Source of the DNA: Bacteroidales bacterium
GTDB lineage: Bacteria; Bacteroidota; Bacteroidia; Bacteroidales; WCHB1-69
DNA length: 64,000 nucleotides
NCBI GenBank assembly: GCA_017554325.1
Contig: JAFZIP010000007.1
Span: 124,001 to 188,000 of the forward strand
Reading direction: 5' to 3'
The notes under the pieces were generated by a model. That model had not been told where the DNA came from. It did not search any database and saw nothing but the letters and a program-made list of their open reading frames with translations. A program made the translations under genes and the position numbers. Shown piece by piece: positions 24,447-32,800 of this stretch. Numbering within the stretch: the stretch's first letter is position 1; every line of letters begins with the position of its first letter.

Positions 24447-25793
24447 TTAAAATGCATATCCGATGCCTAATGAAGCGAATCCCTTGATGCCGATGCCGGC
24501 CTCGAAAGTGCCGAACAGATGGTCGCGCCCCGCCCGTATGCCCAATGCAGTGAACTGGAATGAGGAAAAAGTTATGGGGAGTTTCTGGTAGTTGGACATG
24601 AAACCATAGTGGCCTCCAGCACTGGTGGTTATGCCGGCAGCCAGAGCTGAGTATAGCGTTACATGTGGGCGGTTGAGGTAGGAAAATCGCAATTCCGGCA
24701 TGATGGTGATAAAATGGCGGTTTCCAACTATTTGATCCCAATATGTGTAATCGGAGAGCTGTTAGGCGTATGCGTAATTGACCATGAGTCCGGCCCAAAA
24801 CCATTTTGTCAGCCGGTAGTGGTAGTTCAGGGAGATGGTGGGACTGGCGGTGTAAGCGTGTGCTATGGCATCTTGCGTGTAGTATTGGCGTTTGTTGAGA
24901 CGCATCCACAATATGGCCCCGAAAGGGTCGCCGACTTCTAGACGAGCCTCGTGGCGCAATTTCATGCCTTCATCCGTGCTCCAGTGCGGACGCGCCCGCA
25001 TAACCAACCGTTTCTTGCTGAAACTGTGTATGTAGGCTGCTTGGAAGTAGAGAAAATGGTTCTTGTGGGAGTATTGGTCTCTTTCTGACGTATTAAGAGT
25101 AGCCATGGAAGGAATGAAATGGAGTGTTCCTTGCTCATGGTCTCCAGTGGCCAAGTTTATTCCCGTGGTAAAACGCAGGAAATCCTGATTGGGGAGTTGG
25201 TAATATAGACCCACATCCAACATGAGGTCCGCATACAAAGTGTTTTTGTCGGCATTGGCATTCACAAAGTTTCTCCCACTGTACACATAGAGAATAGTAT
25301 CTATATGCGAACCGTATTCTCCGTCAAAACCGCTAAGGAATGTTTGTGGCGGCAGGCGGAGTCGCACACCGGCACTGATCGTCAACAGAATTTTGGGAGA
25401 AACGGGATAGTGGAATTCGAATTTCAGCGGGAGTGAGAAACCGTATCTTTTTAGATAAACACCTCCCAAAGTCCCAAAATTCAGGGCGGCAGACGTCCCA
25501 AAGTAGTCGGCAAAATTGTAAGAGAACTCCAGCCCAGCATGAAAAGATGGATAAGGGGTGATCCAATCAAGTTCTTGGGTGAATATATCTTGAAAAACGA
25601 TAGGATGCATCACATCCAATTGCAGGGTGTAGCCGAAATGGAACCCGTCAAAGGGGTGGTCAACTGGCGCGGCGATGGTGTGTGGGTTGTTGTCGTGGCG
25701 CGAGGTCAGAGTGCTGTCGGTTTGTGCGGTGCTCAGGGCGTTTAGTCCCAGAATCAGCAAGCCTGCGACTCCGTATTTTCGTATGCTGTCCAT
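24447..25793 (-). pseudogene. outer-membrane beta-barrel protein interrupted by an in-frame stop
   Basis: A single frame that would encode 448 codons is split by TAA at 24762-24764. The upstream part has a signal peptide (MDSIRKYGVAGLLILGLNALSTAQ) and alternating beta-strand sequence (GFHFGYTLQLDV, FHAGLEFSYNF, LMLDVGLYYQL); it ends in ...WAGLMVNYAYA. Beyond the stop the same frame continues QLSDYTYWDQIVGNRHF ... ELRFSYLNRPHVTLYSALAAG and ends with GIKGFASLGIGYAF, the aromatic C terminus expected for an outer-membrane barrel. So the terminal strands are lost unless the stop is read through. A start 15 codons upstream (25838) is possible. Confidence 0.78.
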
Positions 25794-25899
25794 AGTGGCG
25801 GAATTTGTGGGTTCATCCATTAGGACGCGTTTTTCCAAAAAGGTTACGCTCTTCCCGCGTTTTTTTTATCAGGAATGTATTCCGGAGGAATACCATCTC

Positions 25900-26065
25900 A
25901 TTAACCCCGCATAAGCGACCGTAGGGAGCAATGTGGGGCGGTGGCTATGCGGCGTATGGCCCTCGCGGCGCGGGTGTCACATGCCCCGGAACAAGATGTC
26001 TGCCGCCGCGAAAGTCACACTCTGGCAATGTGGAAAAATGATGAATTACCAAGATTAAAGGGACA
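25900..26065. repeat. dispersed two-hairpin repeat, copy 2
   Basis: Starts ATTAACCCCGCAT. Hairpin 1 pairs CCCCGCAT with ATGTGGGG; hairpin 2 pairs TCGCGGCG with CGCCGCGA, followed by AAAGTCACAC and GGCAATG. Ends near GATTAAAGGGACAAT. Homologous to 20670-20836 with changes in hairpin 1 that keep pairing. It fills most of the 366-base gap before the nucleosidase-like gene. Confidence 0.8.
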
Positions 26066-26081
26066 ATTTCGTTTTTATTTG

Positions 26082-26089
26082 TACCTTTG
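26082..26089 (+). promoter_or_regulatory. -7 promoter element before the nucleosidase-like gene
   Basis: TACCTTTG, 70 bases before the ATG at 26160; the leader between them contains a tract of TAAACTC-like heptamers (26107-26149). Confidence 0.5.
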
Positions 26090-26159
26090 CAAATCATAAT
26101 GACGAACCTTAAACCTTGAACTTTAAACTCTAAACTCTAAACTTTAAACAATACTCTTT

Positions 26160-26744
26160 ATGAAAATCGCCCTTTTTGCTGCTGTCCCCGATGAGGTTGG
26201 CACTTTTGCCGACCATGTGAACTTTACCGGTATCGGACGAGAGAATGCCACCCGCGCCATGATCCGCTTTATGGAAAAACACAAAGATGAGGATTTCATC
26301 ATGCTCAACATCGGGTCTGTGGGCTCACACGACCGAACCGTTGGCACTGTGCTGAGTGTCAGAGAAATATTGTCTGGCAGTTCTAAATTCTATGAAACAG
26401 AGATGCTGCCGTATTATTTCGATGTGCAGGCCGATGAACAGGTGCAGAAAGCCACTTTGTACTCCTCCGACTGCTTCGTTTCCCCGGAAGTCTTCACTGA
26501 GAATTATTTGGAATCTGTCAAATCCAAAGTCGATTGCTTCGATATGGAATCCTCGGTTTTGATCTCCTTTGCGCAGGATTATGGCAAGAAATATGTCTCC
26601 TACAAGATCGTTTCCGACAACCTGGATGTGGATATCGAGGTGTGGAGACAGCGCGTACAGGATTTGTCAAAAGTTTTAGTGGCTCATATTCAGCAAGTTC
26701 TAGATGAATTAGGACAAAATGAAAAAATTGAGTTTTTAAAATAG
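26160..26744 (+). CDS. nucleoside phosphorylase family protein (MTA/SAH nucleosidase-like)
   Basis: A 194-residue member of the PNP/UDP family, shorter than the usual 225-240. MKIALFAAVPDEVGTF at the start, TGIGRENATRAM and NIGSVGS in the middle, then FDMESSVLISFA (ribose-binding Met-Glu) and KIVSDNLD with the expected catalytic Asp. These residues match 5'-methylthioadenosine/S-adenosylhomocysteine nucleosidases, which recycle by-products of SAM use, but substrate assignment is tentative. Monocistronic; the tRNA-Ser(GGA) promoter starts 20 bases after its stop. Confidence 0.75.
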   Translation: MKIALFAAVPDEVGTFADHVNFTGIGRENATRAMIRFMEKHKDEDFIMLNIGSVGSHDRTVGTVLSVREILSGSSKFYETEMLPYYFDVQADEQVQKATLYSSDCFVSPEVFTENYLESVKSKVDCFDMESSVLISFAQDYGKKYVSYKIVSDNLDVDIEVWRQRVQDLSKVLVAHIQQVLDELGQNEKIEFLK

Positions 26745-26764
26745 GCGTAATAAGAAAAAAAGTG

Positions 26765-26772
26765 TATTTTTG
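26765..26772 (+). promoter_or_regulatory. -7 promoter element before the tRNA-Ser/tRNA-Val pair
   Basis: TATTTTTG, 14 bases before the tRNA 5' end; same context as at 10647. Confidence 0.6.
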
Positions 26773-26786
26773 CGCCCTCAAAAGGA

Positions 26787-26874
26787 GGAGAGATGGCCGA
26801 GTGGTCGAAGGCGCACGCCTGGAGAGCGTGTAACCGCCAAAAGCGGTTCCTGGGTTCGAATCCCAGTCTCTCCG
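26787..26874 (+). tRNA. tRNA-Ser (anticodon GGA)
   Basis: Acceptor GGAGAGA / TCTCTCC; anticodon GGA at 26821-26823 in loop CTGGAGA; T arm CTGGGTTCGAATCCCAG; long variable arm. CCA is not encoded. Confidence 0.95.
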
Positions 26875-26892
26875 CTGACAAAGAGACATAAT

Positions 26893-26967
26893 GATCTGTT
26901 AGCTCAGTTGGTTTAGAGCGCTTGCTTGACAGGCAAGAGGTCACAAGTTCAAATCTTGTACAGATCA
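26893..26967 (+). tRNA. tRNA-Val (anticodon GAC)
   Basis: Acceptor GATCTGT / ACAGATC; anticodon GAC at 26928-26930 in loop TTGACAG; T arm ACAAGTTCAAATCTTGT. CCA not encoded. It is 18 bases after tRNA-Ser(GGA), so they probably form one transcript. Confidence 0.95.
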
Positions 26968-26976
26968 CACAAAAGA

Positions 26977-27007
26977 AAAGGCACCTGAAAAGGTGCCTTT
27001 GTTGTTT
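26977..27007. terminator. rho-independent terminator after tRNA-Val
   Basis: Stem AAAGGCACCT / AGGTGCCTTT with a GAAA tetraloop, followed by GTTGTTTT; A-rich sequence on the other side lets it also serve the converging lpxD-type gene. Confidence 0.8.
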
Positions 27008-27026
27008 TCTGAAAGTTTGTTTCCGA

Positions 27027-27983
27027 CTATTTCTTTTTCAGCTCTTCCACATCGTGGTACAGTTTCGGAAGGTTTTTCACATAGATGAGCTCCTTCCACT
27101 TGGTCGGTGCGTCGATGGCCGGTACGCCGAAGAGGGTAGTGCCCTCCTGCTGCACGCTTTTGTCGATGGCCGACAGGGCGTACAACACCGTGTTCTTGGC
27201 GATGTAGAGGTCTTTGTTGACGCTGGCCTTGGCCCAGATCTTGCAGTCGTCGTCGATGTAGGTGCAGCCGGCGATGCCGCTTTGTGCACCTAAGAGCACG
27301 CGCTTGCCGATGTGAGTGTCGTGGCCCACTTGCACTAAGTTGTCGAACTTGGTGCCGTCGCCGATGTAGGTGGTTCCGGAAACGCCCTTGTCAATGCAAC
27401 AATTGCAGCCAATCTCCACATCGTTGCCGATGATTGTGTTGCCACACGAGGTCAGCTTCACCCAGCGGTCGGCCCGTTTCTGGAAATAGCAGGCGTCTGC
27501 ACCGATGGTGCTGTTGGAATGGATGACCACATTGTCGCCGATGACGGTGTCCGCATAAATGCTGACGTTGGAGTGAATCAGGCAGTTCTTGCCGATTTTC
27601 ACATTCTCGCCGATGAAAACCAGCGGTTGAATGATGGTTCCTTCTCCGATCTCGGCGGTCGGGTGGATGTTGGTGTTTTGGGGTGTGAAGTGCGTGAAGT
27701 GCTCCACAACCTTCAGGTAGTCGATCAATGGATCTTCAGTGAAGAGCAGCACCTTGCCGTCGGGACAGGGTATGTCAGTGCGGTTGATGAGGATGAAGGT
27801 CGCCTTGCTCTGCAGGGTGCGCGTGTAGTACTTGTCGCAATCCACAAAAGTCAAGTCGCCCTCCTCGACCGAATGCAACTCGTTGATTCCAGTGACCATA
27901 CAATCAGCATGGCCCATGGTATCCACGGGATGCCCAATGAGCCGGAGCACCTCATTCAACGTAAGGGGTTTCGAAAACCTCAT
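27027..27983 (-). CDS. lpxD: UDP-3-O-acylglucosamine N-acyltransferase (LpxD type)
   Basis: Adds the N-linked hydroxyacyl chain during lipid A synthesis. 318 residues: N-terminal uridine-binding-like domain (1-100), then a left-handed beta-helix of hexapeptide repeats (IHPTAEIGEGTIIQPLVFIG...), catalytic His in NLVQVGHDTHIG (His221) and a short C-terminal helix. Some Bacteroidota carry a second LpxD-like paralogue next to efp, and this could be that copy rather than the main enzyme. It starts 15 bases after efp; the repeat-encoded end of efp supplies an AAAGGAG ribosome-binding site. Confidence 0.85.
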   Translation of the reverse strand: MRFSKPLTLNEVLRLIGHPVDTMGHADCMVTGINELHSVEEGDLTFVDCDKYYTRTLQSKATFILINRTDIPCPDGKVLLFTEDPLIDYLKVVEHFTHFTPQNTNIHPTAEIGEGTIIQPLVFIGENVKIGKNCLIHSNVSIYADTVIGDNVVIHSNSTIGADACYFQKRADRWVKLTSCGNTIIGNDVEIGCNCCIDKGVSGTTYIGDGTKFDNLVQVGHDTHIGKRVLLGAQSGIAGCTYIDDDCKIWAKASVNKDLYIAKNTVLYALSAIDKSVQQEGTTLFGVPAIDAPTKWKELIYVKNLPKLYHDVEELKKK

Positions 27984-28016
27984 TTCTCCTTTACTCTTTT
28001 ACTCCTTTACTCTTTC
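27984..28016. repeat. GAGTAAA-type simple repeat at the efp/lpxD junction
   Basis: On the minus strand, tandem near-repeats of GAGTAAA(G/A) span the last codons of efp and the spacer to the lpxD ATG. They encode the end of EF-P (RVKE) and provide a Shine-Dalgarno-like AAAGGAG. A similar tract lies at about 23080-23098. Confidence 0.6.
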
Positions 28017-28568
28017 AGAATATTTGTTGGTACGGGTATCGACTTTGATTTTCTCGCCGGCGTTGATGAACAGCGGTACATAAACCTCGGCGCCCGTCTC
28101 CACAACAGCTCTCTTCAGGGAGTTGGTGGCCGTGTTGCCCTTTACACCAGGGTCAGCTTCGATGATCTCGAGGTCAACGAAAGGCGGAAGTTCGCAGGTG
28201 AGCGGCGTGTCCGTGTCGGTGTGATACATGATTTCAACTGTTTGGCCCTCTTTCAGCAGGTCAGGGTTGTTGATCAGGTCCTTCTCGATGGTGAGCGGTT
28301 CGAAAGTCTCAGCATGCATGAAGTTGTAGGTGGTGGCACCCTCCTTGTAGGAGAATATGTACGGACGGCGCTCTACGCGGGCCAATTCGATCTTGATGCC
28401 GGCGTCGAAACGGAATTCCTGAACTCTTCCGTTCTTGAGGTTTTTCAGTTTGGTGCGTACAAAGGTGTTGCCCTTGCCCGGTTTCACGTGCAGGAACTCA
28501 ACGATGGTCCATATCTCGTTGTTGTACACAATACAAAGTCCGTTTTTAAAATCAGCTGTTGTTGCCAT
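27999..28568 (-). CDS. efp: elongation factor P
   Basis: Relieves ribosome stalling at polyproline stretches. The 189-residue, three-domain protein is full length; the tip loop of domain I is KPGKGNTF with Lys32 at the position modified in other species. Domains II and III follow with the typical DLEIIEADPGVKGNTA signature. Its promoter (-7 at 28605-28612) lies inside the hairpin that ends the upstream sigma factor gene. lpxD follows closely. Confidence 0.95.
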   Translation of the reverse strand: MATTADFKNGLCIVYNNEIWTIVEFLHVKPGKGNTFVRTKLKNLKNGRVQEFRFDAGIKIELARVERRPYIFSYKEGATTYNFMHAETFEPLTIEKDLINNPDLLKEGQTVEIMYHTDTDTPLTCELPPFVDLEIIEADPGVKGNTATNSLKRAVVETGAEVYVPLFINAGEKIKVDTRTNKYSERVKE

Positions 28569-28595
28569 ATAGTTAAATTAAGTTTATATAAAAAT

Positions 28596-28648
28596 TACAG
28601 GCTGCAAAAGTACGTTTTTTTTCTTTACGATGAACTTTGCAGCCTGTA
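28596..28648 (-). terminator. hairpin between sigma factor gene and efp, containing the efp -7 element
   Basis: Perfect 13-bp arms TACAGGCTGCAAA (28596-28608) and TTTGCAGCCTGTA (28636-28648). On the minus strand it lies after the sigma factor stop and is followed by ATTTTTATA, as for a terminator. The -7 element of efp (TACTTTTG, minus, 28605-28612) overlaps the far arm. Confidence 0.6.
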
Positions 28649-28677
28649 TAAGGCGAAAATACTGTCTGTTAATCAGG

Positions 28678-29262
28678 TTATTCGATGACAACCTTGTGCT
28701 TGGCGATGATTTTGCGGAGATTGATGAGCGCATAGCGCATTCTGCCCAAGGCGGTGTTGATGCTCACACCTGTGATTTCAGAAATCTCTTTGAAACTGTA
28801 ATCCTGATATATGCGCATGACCAGCACCTCCCGCTGCTCTTGAGGAAGATATTCGATGATGTGGTGCAGGTCGTTGTAGATCTGCTCCCGGATGATCTTC
28901 TGCTCCACAGAATCCTCGTGTGTGCTGATGATGTCGAAGATGTCGAACTCGTTGTCGCCGTTGTCGAACATCGGCATCCGCTGCACTTTGCGGTAATAGT
29001 CGATCTTCAGGTTGTTGGCGATGCGCATGACCCACTGGAAGAACTTGCCCTCCTCATGGTAGTTGCCCGATCGGATGGTGTTGATGACTTTGATGAAAGT
29101 GTCCTGGAAAATGTCTTCCGCAAGCTCCTTGTTTTTCACGGAGAGCATGATATAAGAGAACAGCCGCTTTTCATAGCGTGCTATTAATGTTTTCAACGCT
29201 TGCTCGTTTCCGCTTTGATAACTGGCTATCAACTCGTTATCAGTAAGTTTAACGGTTTTCAT
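28678..29262 (-). CDS. RNA polymerase sigma factor, ECF-like sigma-70
   Basis: A 194-residue sigma factor with region 2 (LFSYIMLSVKNKELAEDIFQDTFIKV, FFQWVMRIANNLKIDYYRK) and region 4 (LPQEQREVLVMRIYQDYSFKEISEITGVS, then TALGRMRYAL). No anti-sigma factor gene is adjacent. The widespread Bacteroidota sigma factor of this length is often constitutively expressed, so it may be a housekeeping member rather than a stress-specific one; this is inference. A -7 element for it is at 29362-29369 (minus). Confidence 0.9.
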   Translation of the reverse strand: MKTVKLTDNELIASYQSGNEQALKTLIARYEKRLFSYIMLSVKNKELAEDIFQDTFIKVINTIRSGNYHEEGKFFQWVMRIANNLKIDYYRKVQRMPMFDNGDNEFDIFDIISTHEDSVEQKIIREQIYNDLHHIIEYLPQEQREVLVMRIYQDYSFKEISEITGVSINTALGRMRYALINLRKIIAKHKVVIE

Positions 29263-29563
29263 AGAAAACTCCTTTCTTTATGTGTTAATATTAAGAAAGT
29301 AGATTTATGTCGATAGCAGGTCTCCTATTTTTAGGTTTACAATTCAGTTATTTTAATGCCGCAAAAATAATAATCTTTTTCGTAAACTCAAGTTTTATTA
29401 TGATTTTTTTTGAATTTTATCACAAAAAGGTGTTGGTTTAATATTACAATGTATTGATATTCAATTTTATATAGTAGTTTTTCGGGAAAGAATGCTTTAA
29501 GAAAAAAAATGAGGGTTGAATATCACTCTAAAATTTGTATTTTTGCACGTCAATAAAATCTCA
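29263..29563. other. AT-rich divergent intergenic region
   Basis: No gene or RNA seen. It carries -7 elements for both flanking genes: TATTTTTG on the minus strand at 29362-29369 (sigma factor) and TATTTTTG on the plus strand at 29538-29545, the latter with a TTGA at 29516-29519. Confidence 0.55.
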
Positions 29564-29854
29564 ATGGCATCGTTTGAAAGTTTATATAACAAGATTGAAT
29601 ATAACGTAAAGGCGGCGTTGTTGAAAATATCTGACCTTCAGAAAGATAATGAGAAACTGAAATCTGAGAACGAGGCGTTGAAGGAGAAGGAGAAAGAGTT
29701 GCAAGGTCAGATAGAGGAATTGACGGAAAGATTAAAATTAATAGTGGTAACTAAAACAGTTTTCAATAAAAAAGATAAACAAGAGACAAAAAAGCAAATA
29801 AACGATTGGGTGCGGGAGATAGACAAGTGTATAAGCCTACTCACGAACAAGTAA
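29564..29854 (+). CDS. small coiled-coil protein upstream of zapA (ZapB-like by position)
   Basis: A 96-residue protein, mostly a coiled coil (residues about 5-60: ISDLQKDNEKLKSENEALKEKEK and ELQGQIEELTERL), then a polar C-terminal part with NDWVREIDKCISLLTNK. ATG 29564 is 19 bases after a -7 element. The zapA start is 2 bases after its stop, so translation is probably coupled. A division role like that of ZapB is suggested by context only. Confidence 0.75.
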   Translation: MASFESLYNKIEYNVKAALLKISDLQKDNEKLKSENEALKEKEKELQGQIEELTERLKLIVVTKTVFNKKDKQETKKQINDWVREIDKCISLLTNK

Positions 29855-29855
29855 T

Positions 29856-30152
29856 ATGGAGAACGATCGCATAAAGATAACGATTCAGGTGGCGCAACGC
29901 CCGATGACGATCACGATACAGAAGGAATGGGAGCATTACTTCCGTGAGGCGGAAAAGATAATCAATGACAGTTTTTTGGAATTTGCTAAAAAATGGACAT
30001 ATACAGACCAACAAGACTTGTTATCCAAGATATTGGTCGATTTTGTAGTGAAATGGTTGGCTGACGAAGAGCGGCTCAAAGGTTTTGACGAGGAAGTGGT
30101 GCCGATGATGGAGTCGCTGAAAGAGCTGACAGACAAATTTGAAGTTGATTAA
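29856..30152 (+). CDS. zapA: cell division protein ZapA
   Basis: Promotes FtsZ filament bundling. 98 residues: an N-terminal beta-sheet domain (ITIQVAQRPMTITIQKEWEHYFREAEKIIN) and a long C-terminal helix (about 45-98). The order coiled-coil gene, zapA, 6S RNA is informative because in Escherichia coli ssrS also follows zapA. Confidence 0.85.
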   Translation: MENDRIKITIQVAQRPMTITIQKEWEHYFREAEKIINDSFLEFAKKWTYTDQQDLLSKILVDFVVKWLADEERLKGFDEEVVPMMESLKELTDKFEVD

Positions 30153-30175
30153 TTCGTTCTTTGAAATAACCCATC

Positions 30176-30368
30176 CCGCATAAGTTCAGATACGTTTGTT
30201 AAACTCAACACATTATCAAACGAAGGGGACGCTTGACTTGCCTAGAACAGGCCCGAATCCGCAAGGATGGCTTTTCAGCCCGGGGAAGCGCGAAGTGAGC
30301 CGGCACCTTCATCCATATCTATTAGGAGTTTTTCGAAACCCTATGGAACTTATGCGGTTTTTTTTTTA
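30176..30368 (+). ncRNA. ssrS: 6S RNA (6S-Flavo type)
   Basis: The closing stem CCGCATAAGTTC (30176-30187) pairs perfectly with GAACTTATGCGG (30346-30357), enclosing about 160 bases with internal conserved blocks (GACTTGCCTAGAACAGGC), then a run of nine or more T forms the terminator. Length of about 182 bases and the zapA-rny position match Bacteroidota 6S RNA, which binds RNA polymerase holoenzyme and is expected to mimic an open promoter. Confidence 0.85.
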
Positions 30369-30446
30369 GCGCCCGCCCAATCCTGATGAATGAAGTAATT
30401 AATTGAAACCTAGTGTTTCGCACGTTAAACTAAAACTATATATATT

Positions 30447-31988
30447 ATGACAGTACTATGGATTTTGATAGGCGTCTTGATCGGCATAGCGGCTGGTCTC
30501 GGAATAGCCTACACATTACTAAAAAATCAACTCACCAAAGCGGGCCGCGAAGCGTTGAAGAAGGCAGAAGAGGATGGCGAACTTCTGAAAAAGGAGAAGA
30601 TTCTACAGGCTAAAGAGAAGTTCCTGCAACTGAAGAGCGACTATGAGAAAACCGTACATGACCGCAACCAACAACTCTCCGCAGCGGAGAACCGCATCAA
30701 ACAGAAAGAGAACACGCTGGGACAGAAAATGGAGGAATTGAACAGAAAGACGGCCGAGAACGCTGCCCTGAAGGAAAACCTCAGCAAGCAAATGCAGGCT
30801 ACTGCCCAGAAACAGAAGGAATTGGATGAACAGACTTCCATCCAGAAGGCAAAACTGGAATCTATAGCAGAACTCACTTCCGAGCAAGCCAAGGCTCAAC
30901 TGATCGAACTGATGCGCGATGAAGCGAAGGCTGACGCCATGGTCATGATCAAGGACATTGTGGATGAGGCCAAAAATACTGCAAACTTGGAAGCTAAGAA
31001 GGTGGTTGTGAATGCATTGCAGCGTACCGGCGTGGAAGCAGCAATCGAGAATACGGTTTCAGTGTTCAACATCGAGAATGATGAGATCAAGGGCCGTATC
31101 ATCGGTCGTGAAGGCCGTAATATCCGCACCCTTGAGAACCTGACCGGCGTGGATGTCATCATCGACGACTCCCCCGACGCTATTCTGCTCTCCAGTTTCG
31201 ACCCTGTGCGCAGAGAGATTGCCCGCCTTTCACTCCAGAAGCTGGTCTCCGACGGTCGTATCCACCCGGCCAGAATCGAAGAGGTGGTGGCCAAAACGAA
31301 GAAACAGATTGAACAGGAGATTGCCGAGCTGGGTAAACGCACCTGTATCGATTTGGGTATTAACAATATGCCTCATGAATTGATGCGTATGGTCGGTAAG
31401 ATGCGGTATCGTTCTTCATATGGGCAAAACCTGCTCCAGCATGCCAAGGAGGTGGCCAACCTCAGTGCCGCCATGGCAGCCGAACTGGGTTTGAACCCGA
31501 AGATTGCCCGTCGCGCGGGCTTGTTGCACGACATTGGCAAAGTGCCAGATACGGAACCCGAATTGCCGCACGCACTCTTCGGCGCACGCCTGGCCGAGCA
31601 ATACAAGGAACGCCCTGAGATTGTCAACGCTATTGGCGCGCACCACGACGAAATGGAGATGAACACGCTCATCGCGCCTATCGTCCAAGTCTGTGATGCC
31701 ATCTCCGGCGCTCGCCCCGGCGCACGTCGCGAAGTGGTGGAAGCCTACATGAAACGTCTCAACGATCTTGAAAATCTCGCCCTGACTTACCCCGGCGTGG
31801 TGAAAACCTACGCCATCCAGGCTGGCCGTGAGCTTCGTGTGATCGTCGGCGCCGAGAAGGTTTCCGATGCCGAGGTGAACCAGATCTCCCTGGACCTCTC
31901 CAAGAAAATTCAAAATGAAATGACCTATCCCGGACAGATCAAAATCACGGTTATCCGTGAGACCCGTTCGGTTAACTATGCCCGTTAA
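30447..31988 (+). CDS. rny: ribonuclease Y
   Basis: Membrane-anchored endoribonuclease initiating mRNA decay. 513 residues: N-terminal transmembrane helix (1-25), a long coiled coil (25-200), KH domain (about 205-270, [15 protein letters not shown]), and an HD domain with [12 protein letters not shown] and GAHHDEME. The C terminus ends TRSVNYAR. Followed 5 bases later by the FtsB/DivIC-like gene, so probably co-transcribed. Confidence 0.95.
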   Translation: MTVLWILIGVLIGIAAGLGIAYTLLKNQLTKAGREALKKAEEDGELLKKEKILQAKEKFLQLKSDYEKTVHDRNQQLSAAENRIKQKENTLGQKMEELNRKTAENAALKENLSKQMQATAQKQKELDEQTSIQKAKLESIAELTSEQAKAQLIELMRDEAKADAMVMIKDIVDEAKNTANLEAKKVVVNALQRTGVEAAIENTVSVFNIENDEIKGRIIGREGRNIRTLENLTGVDVIIDDSPDAILLSSFDPVRREIARLSLQKLVSDGRIHPARIEEVVAKTKKQIEQEIAELGKRTCIDLGINNMPHELMRMVGKMRYRSSYGQNLLQHAKEVANLSAAMAAELGLNPKIARRAGLLHDIGKVPDTEPELPHALFGARLAEQYKERPEIVNAIGAHHDEMEMNTLIAPIVQVCDAISGARPGARREVVEAYMKRLNDLENLALTYPGVVKTYAIQAGRELRVIVGAEKVSDAEVNQISLDLSKKIQNEMTYPGQIKITVIRETRSVNYAR

Positions 31989-31993
31989 GAGTT

Positions 31994-32296
31994 ATGGAAG
32001 AAGAGAAGAAACACAAAAACAGCATTAAACTGTATATTATCGTATATGGAGTGACACTCGTGTTGTTCTTGTGTTACTTCTTTTTCATTTCCGACCACAA
32101 TATCAAGACGCATCGCGAGCTGAATCGGAAGATTGACAATCTGGAAGAGAAAATTGTCTATACCAAGAATCAGGTGGGCAATGCTTACACATTCGAGCAA
32201 CTCTCTTCGGATTCGGTGTTGTTGGAGAAATACGCCCGCGAACACTTGAATATGCACAAACCCGATGAGGATGTTTTTATTCTAATACGCGAATAA
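31994..32296 (+). CDS. FtsB/DivIC-type septum formation protein
   Basis: A 100-residue bitopic protein: short cytoplasmic start, one transmembrane segment (about 12-32, LYIIVYGVTLVLFLCYFFF), a periplasmic coiled coil (KTHRELNRKIDNLEEKIVYTK) and the terminal LEKYAREHLNMHKPDEDVFILI typical of DivIC/FtsB. Member of the FtsQLB-type division complex. Its stop codon overlaps the aroQ start by one base (ATAATG). Confidence 0.85.
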   Translation: MEEEKKHKNSIKLYIIVYGVTLVLFLCYFFFISDHNIKTHRELNRKIDNLEEKIVYTKNQVGNAYTFEQLSSDSVLLEKYAREHLNMHKPDEDVFILIRE

Positions 32297-32718
32297 TGAA
32301 GATTCTGATAGTGAACGGAGTGAACTTGCAGCAACTGGGCACGCGCGAAGTCGATATTTATGGCTCGACCTCTTTCGATTCGTATCTGTCTGAGCTGAAG
32401 AGTCTGTATTCGGATGTGCAGTTTGATTACTTTCAGTTTGATAACGAAGGCGACCTGGCCAATGTGGTAGCCAATGCGAAGGACTACGATGGAATTATCC
32501 TCAATGCCGGTGCCTATACGCATTCGTCTGTGATTTTGGCGGATGCTGTGCGTACTACATCCTGCCCGGTGGTGGAAGTGCACATCTCGAATCTCTTCGG
32601 ACGAGAGCATTACAGGAAAAATTCCGTGCTCTCTTCCTGTTGTATGGGCTTTATCTCTGGTTTTGGGTTGGATAGCTACAGACTGGCAGTGGAATTTTTT
32701 GTGGGGAAAAAAAATTAA
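32296..32718 (+). CDS. aroQ: type II 3-dehydroquinate dehydratase, divergent
   Basis: Third step of the shikimate pathway. 140 residues with recognisable landmarks: NGVNLQQLGTREVDIYG (usual NGPNLNxLGxRExxxYG), NAGAYTHSSV, EVHISN with the catalytic His, and the Arg in REHYRK. However the usual (S)N(H/V)EG segment is FDNEG here, so the conserved active-site Asn appears replaced by Asp, and the NGPNLN loop is changed. It may be functional with altered kinetics. Overlaps the upstream FtsB/DivIC-like gene. Confidence 0.87.
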   Translation: MKILIVNGVNLQQLGTREVDIYGSTSFDSYLSELKSLYSDVQFDYFQFDNEGDLANVVANAKDYDGIILNAGAYTHSSVILADAVRTTSCPVVEVHISNLFGREHYRKNSVLSSCCMGFISGFGLDSYRLAVEFFVGKKN

Positions 32719-32800
32719 CATGGGTTAAACTCTGAGAGTGCTTTGATGTCTCTTCAATGTTTTTTTGAATCATAATTACTACATAAAAATAATATCAGTT

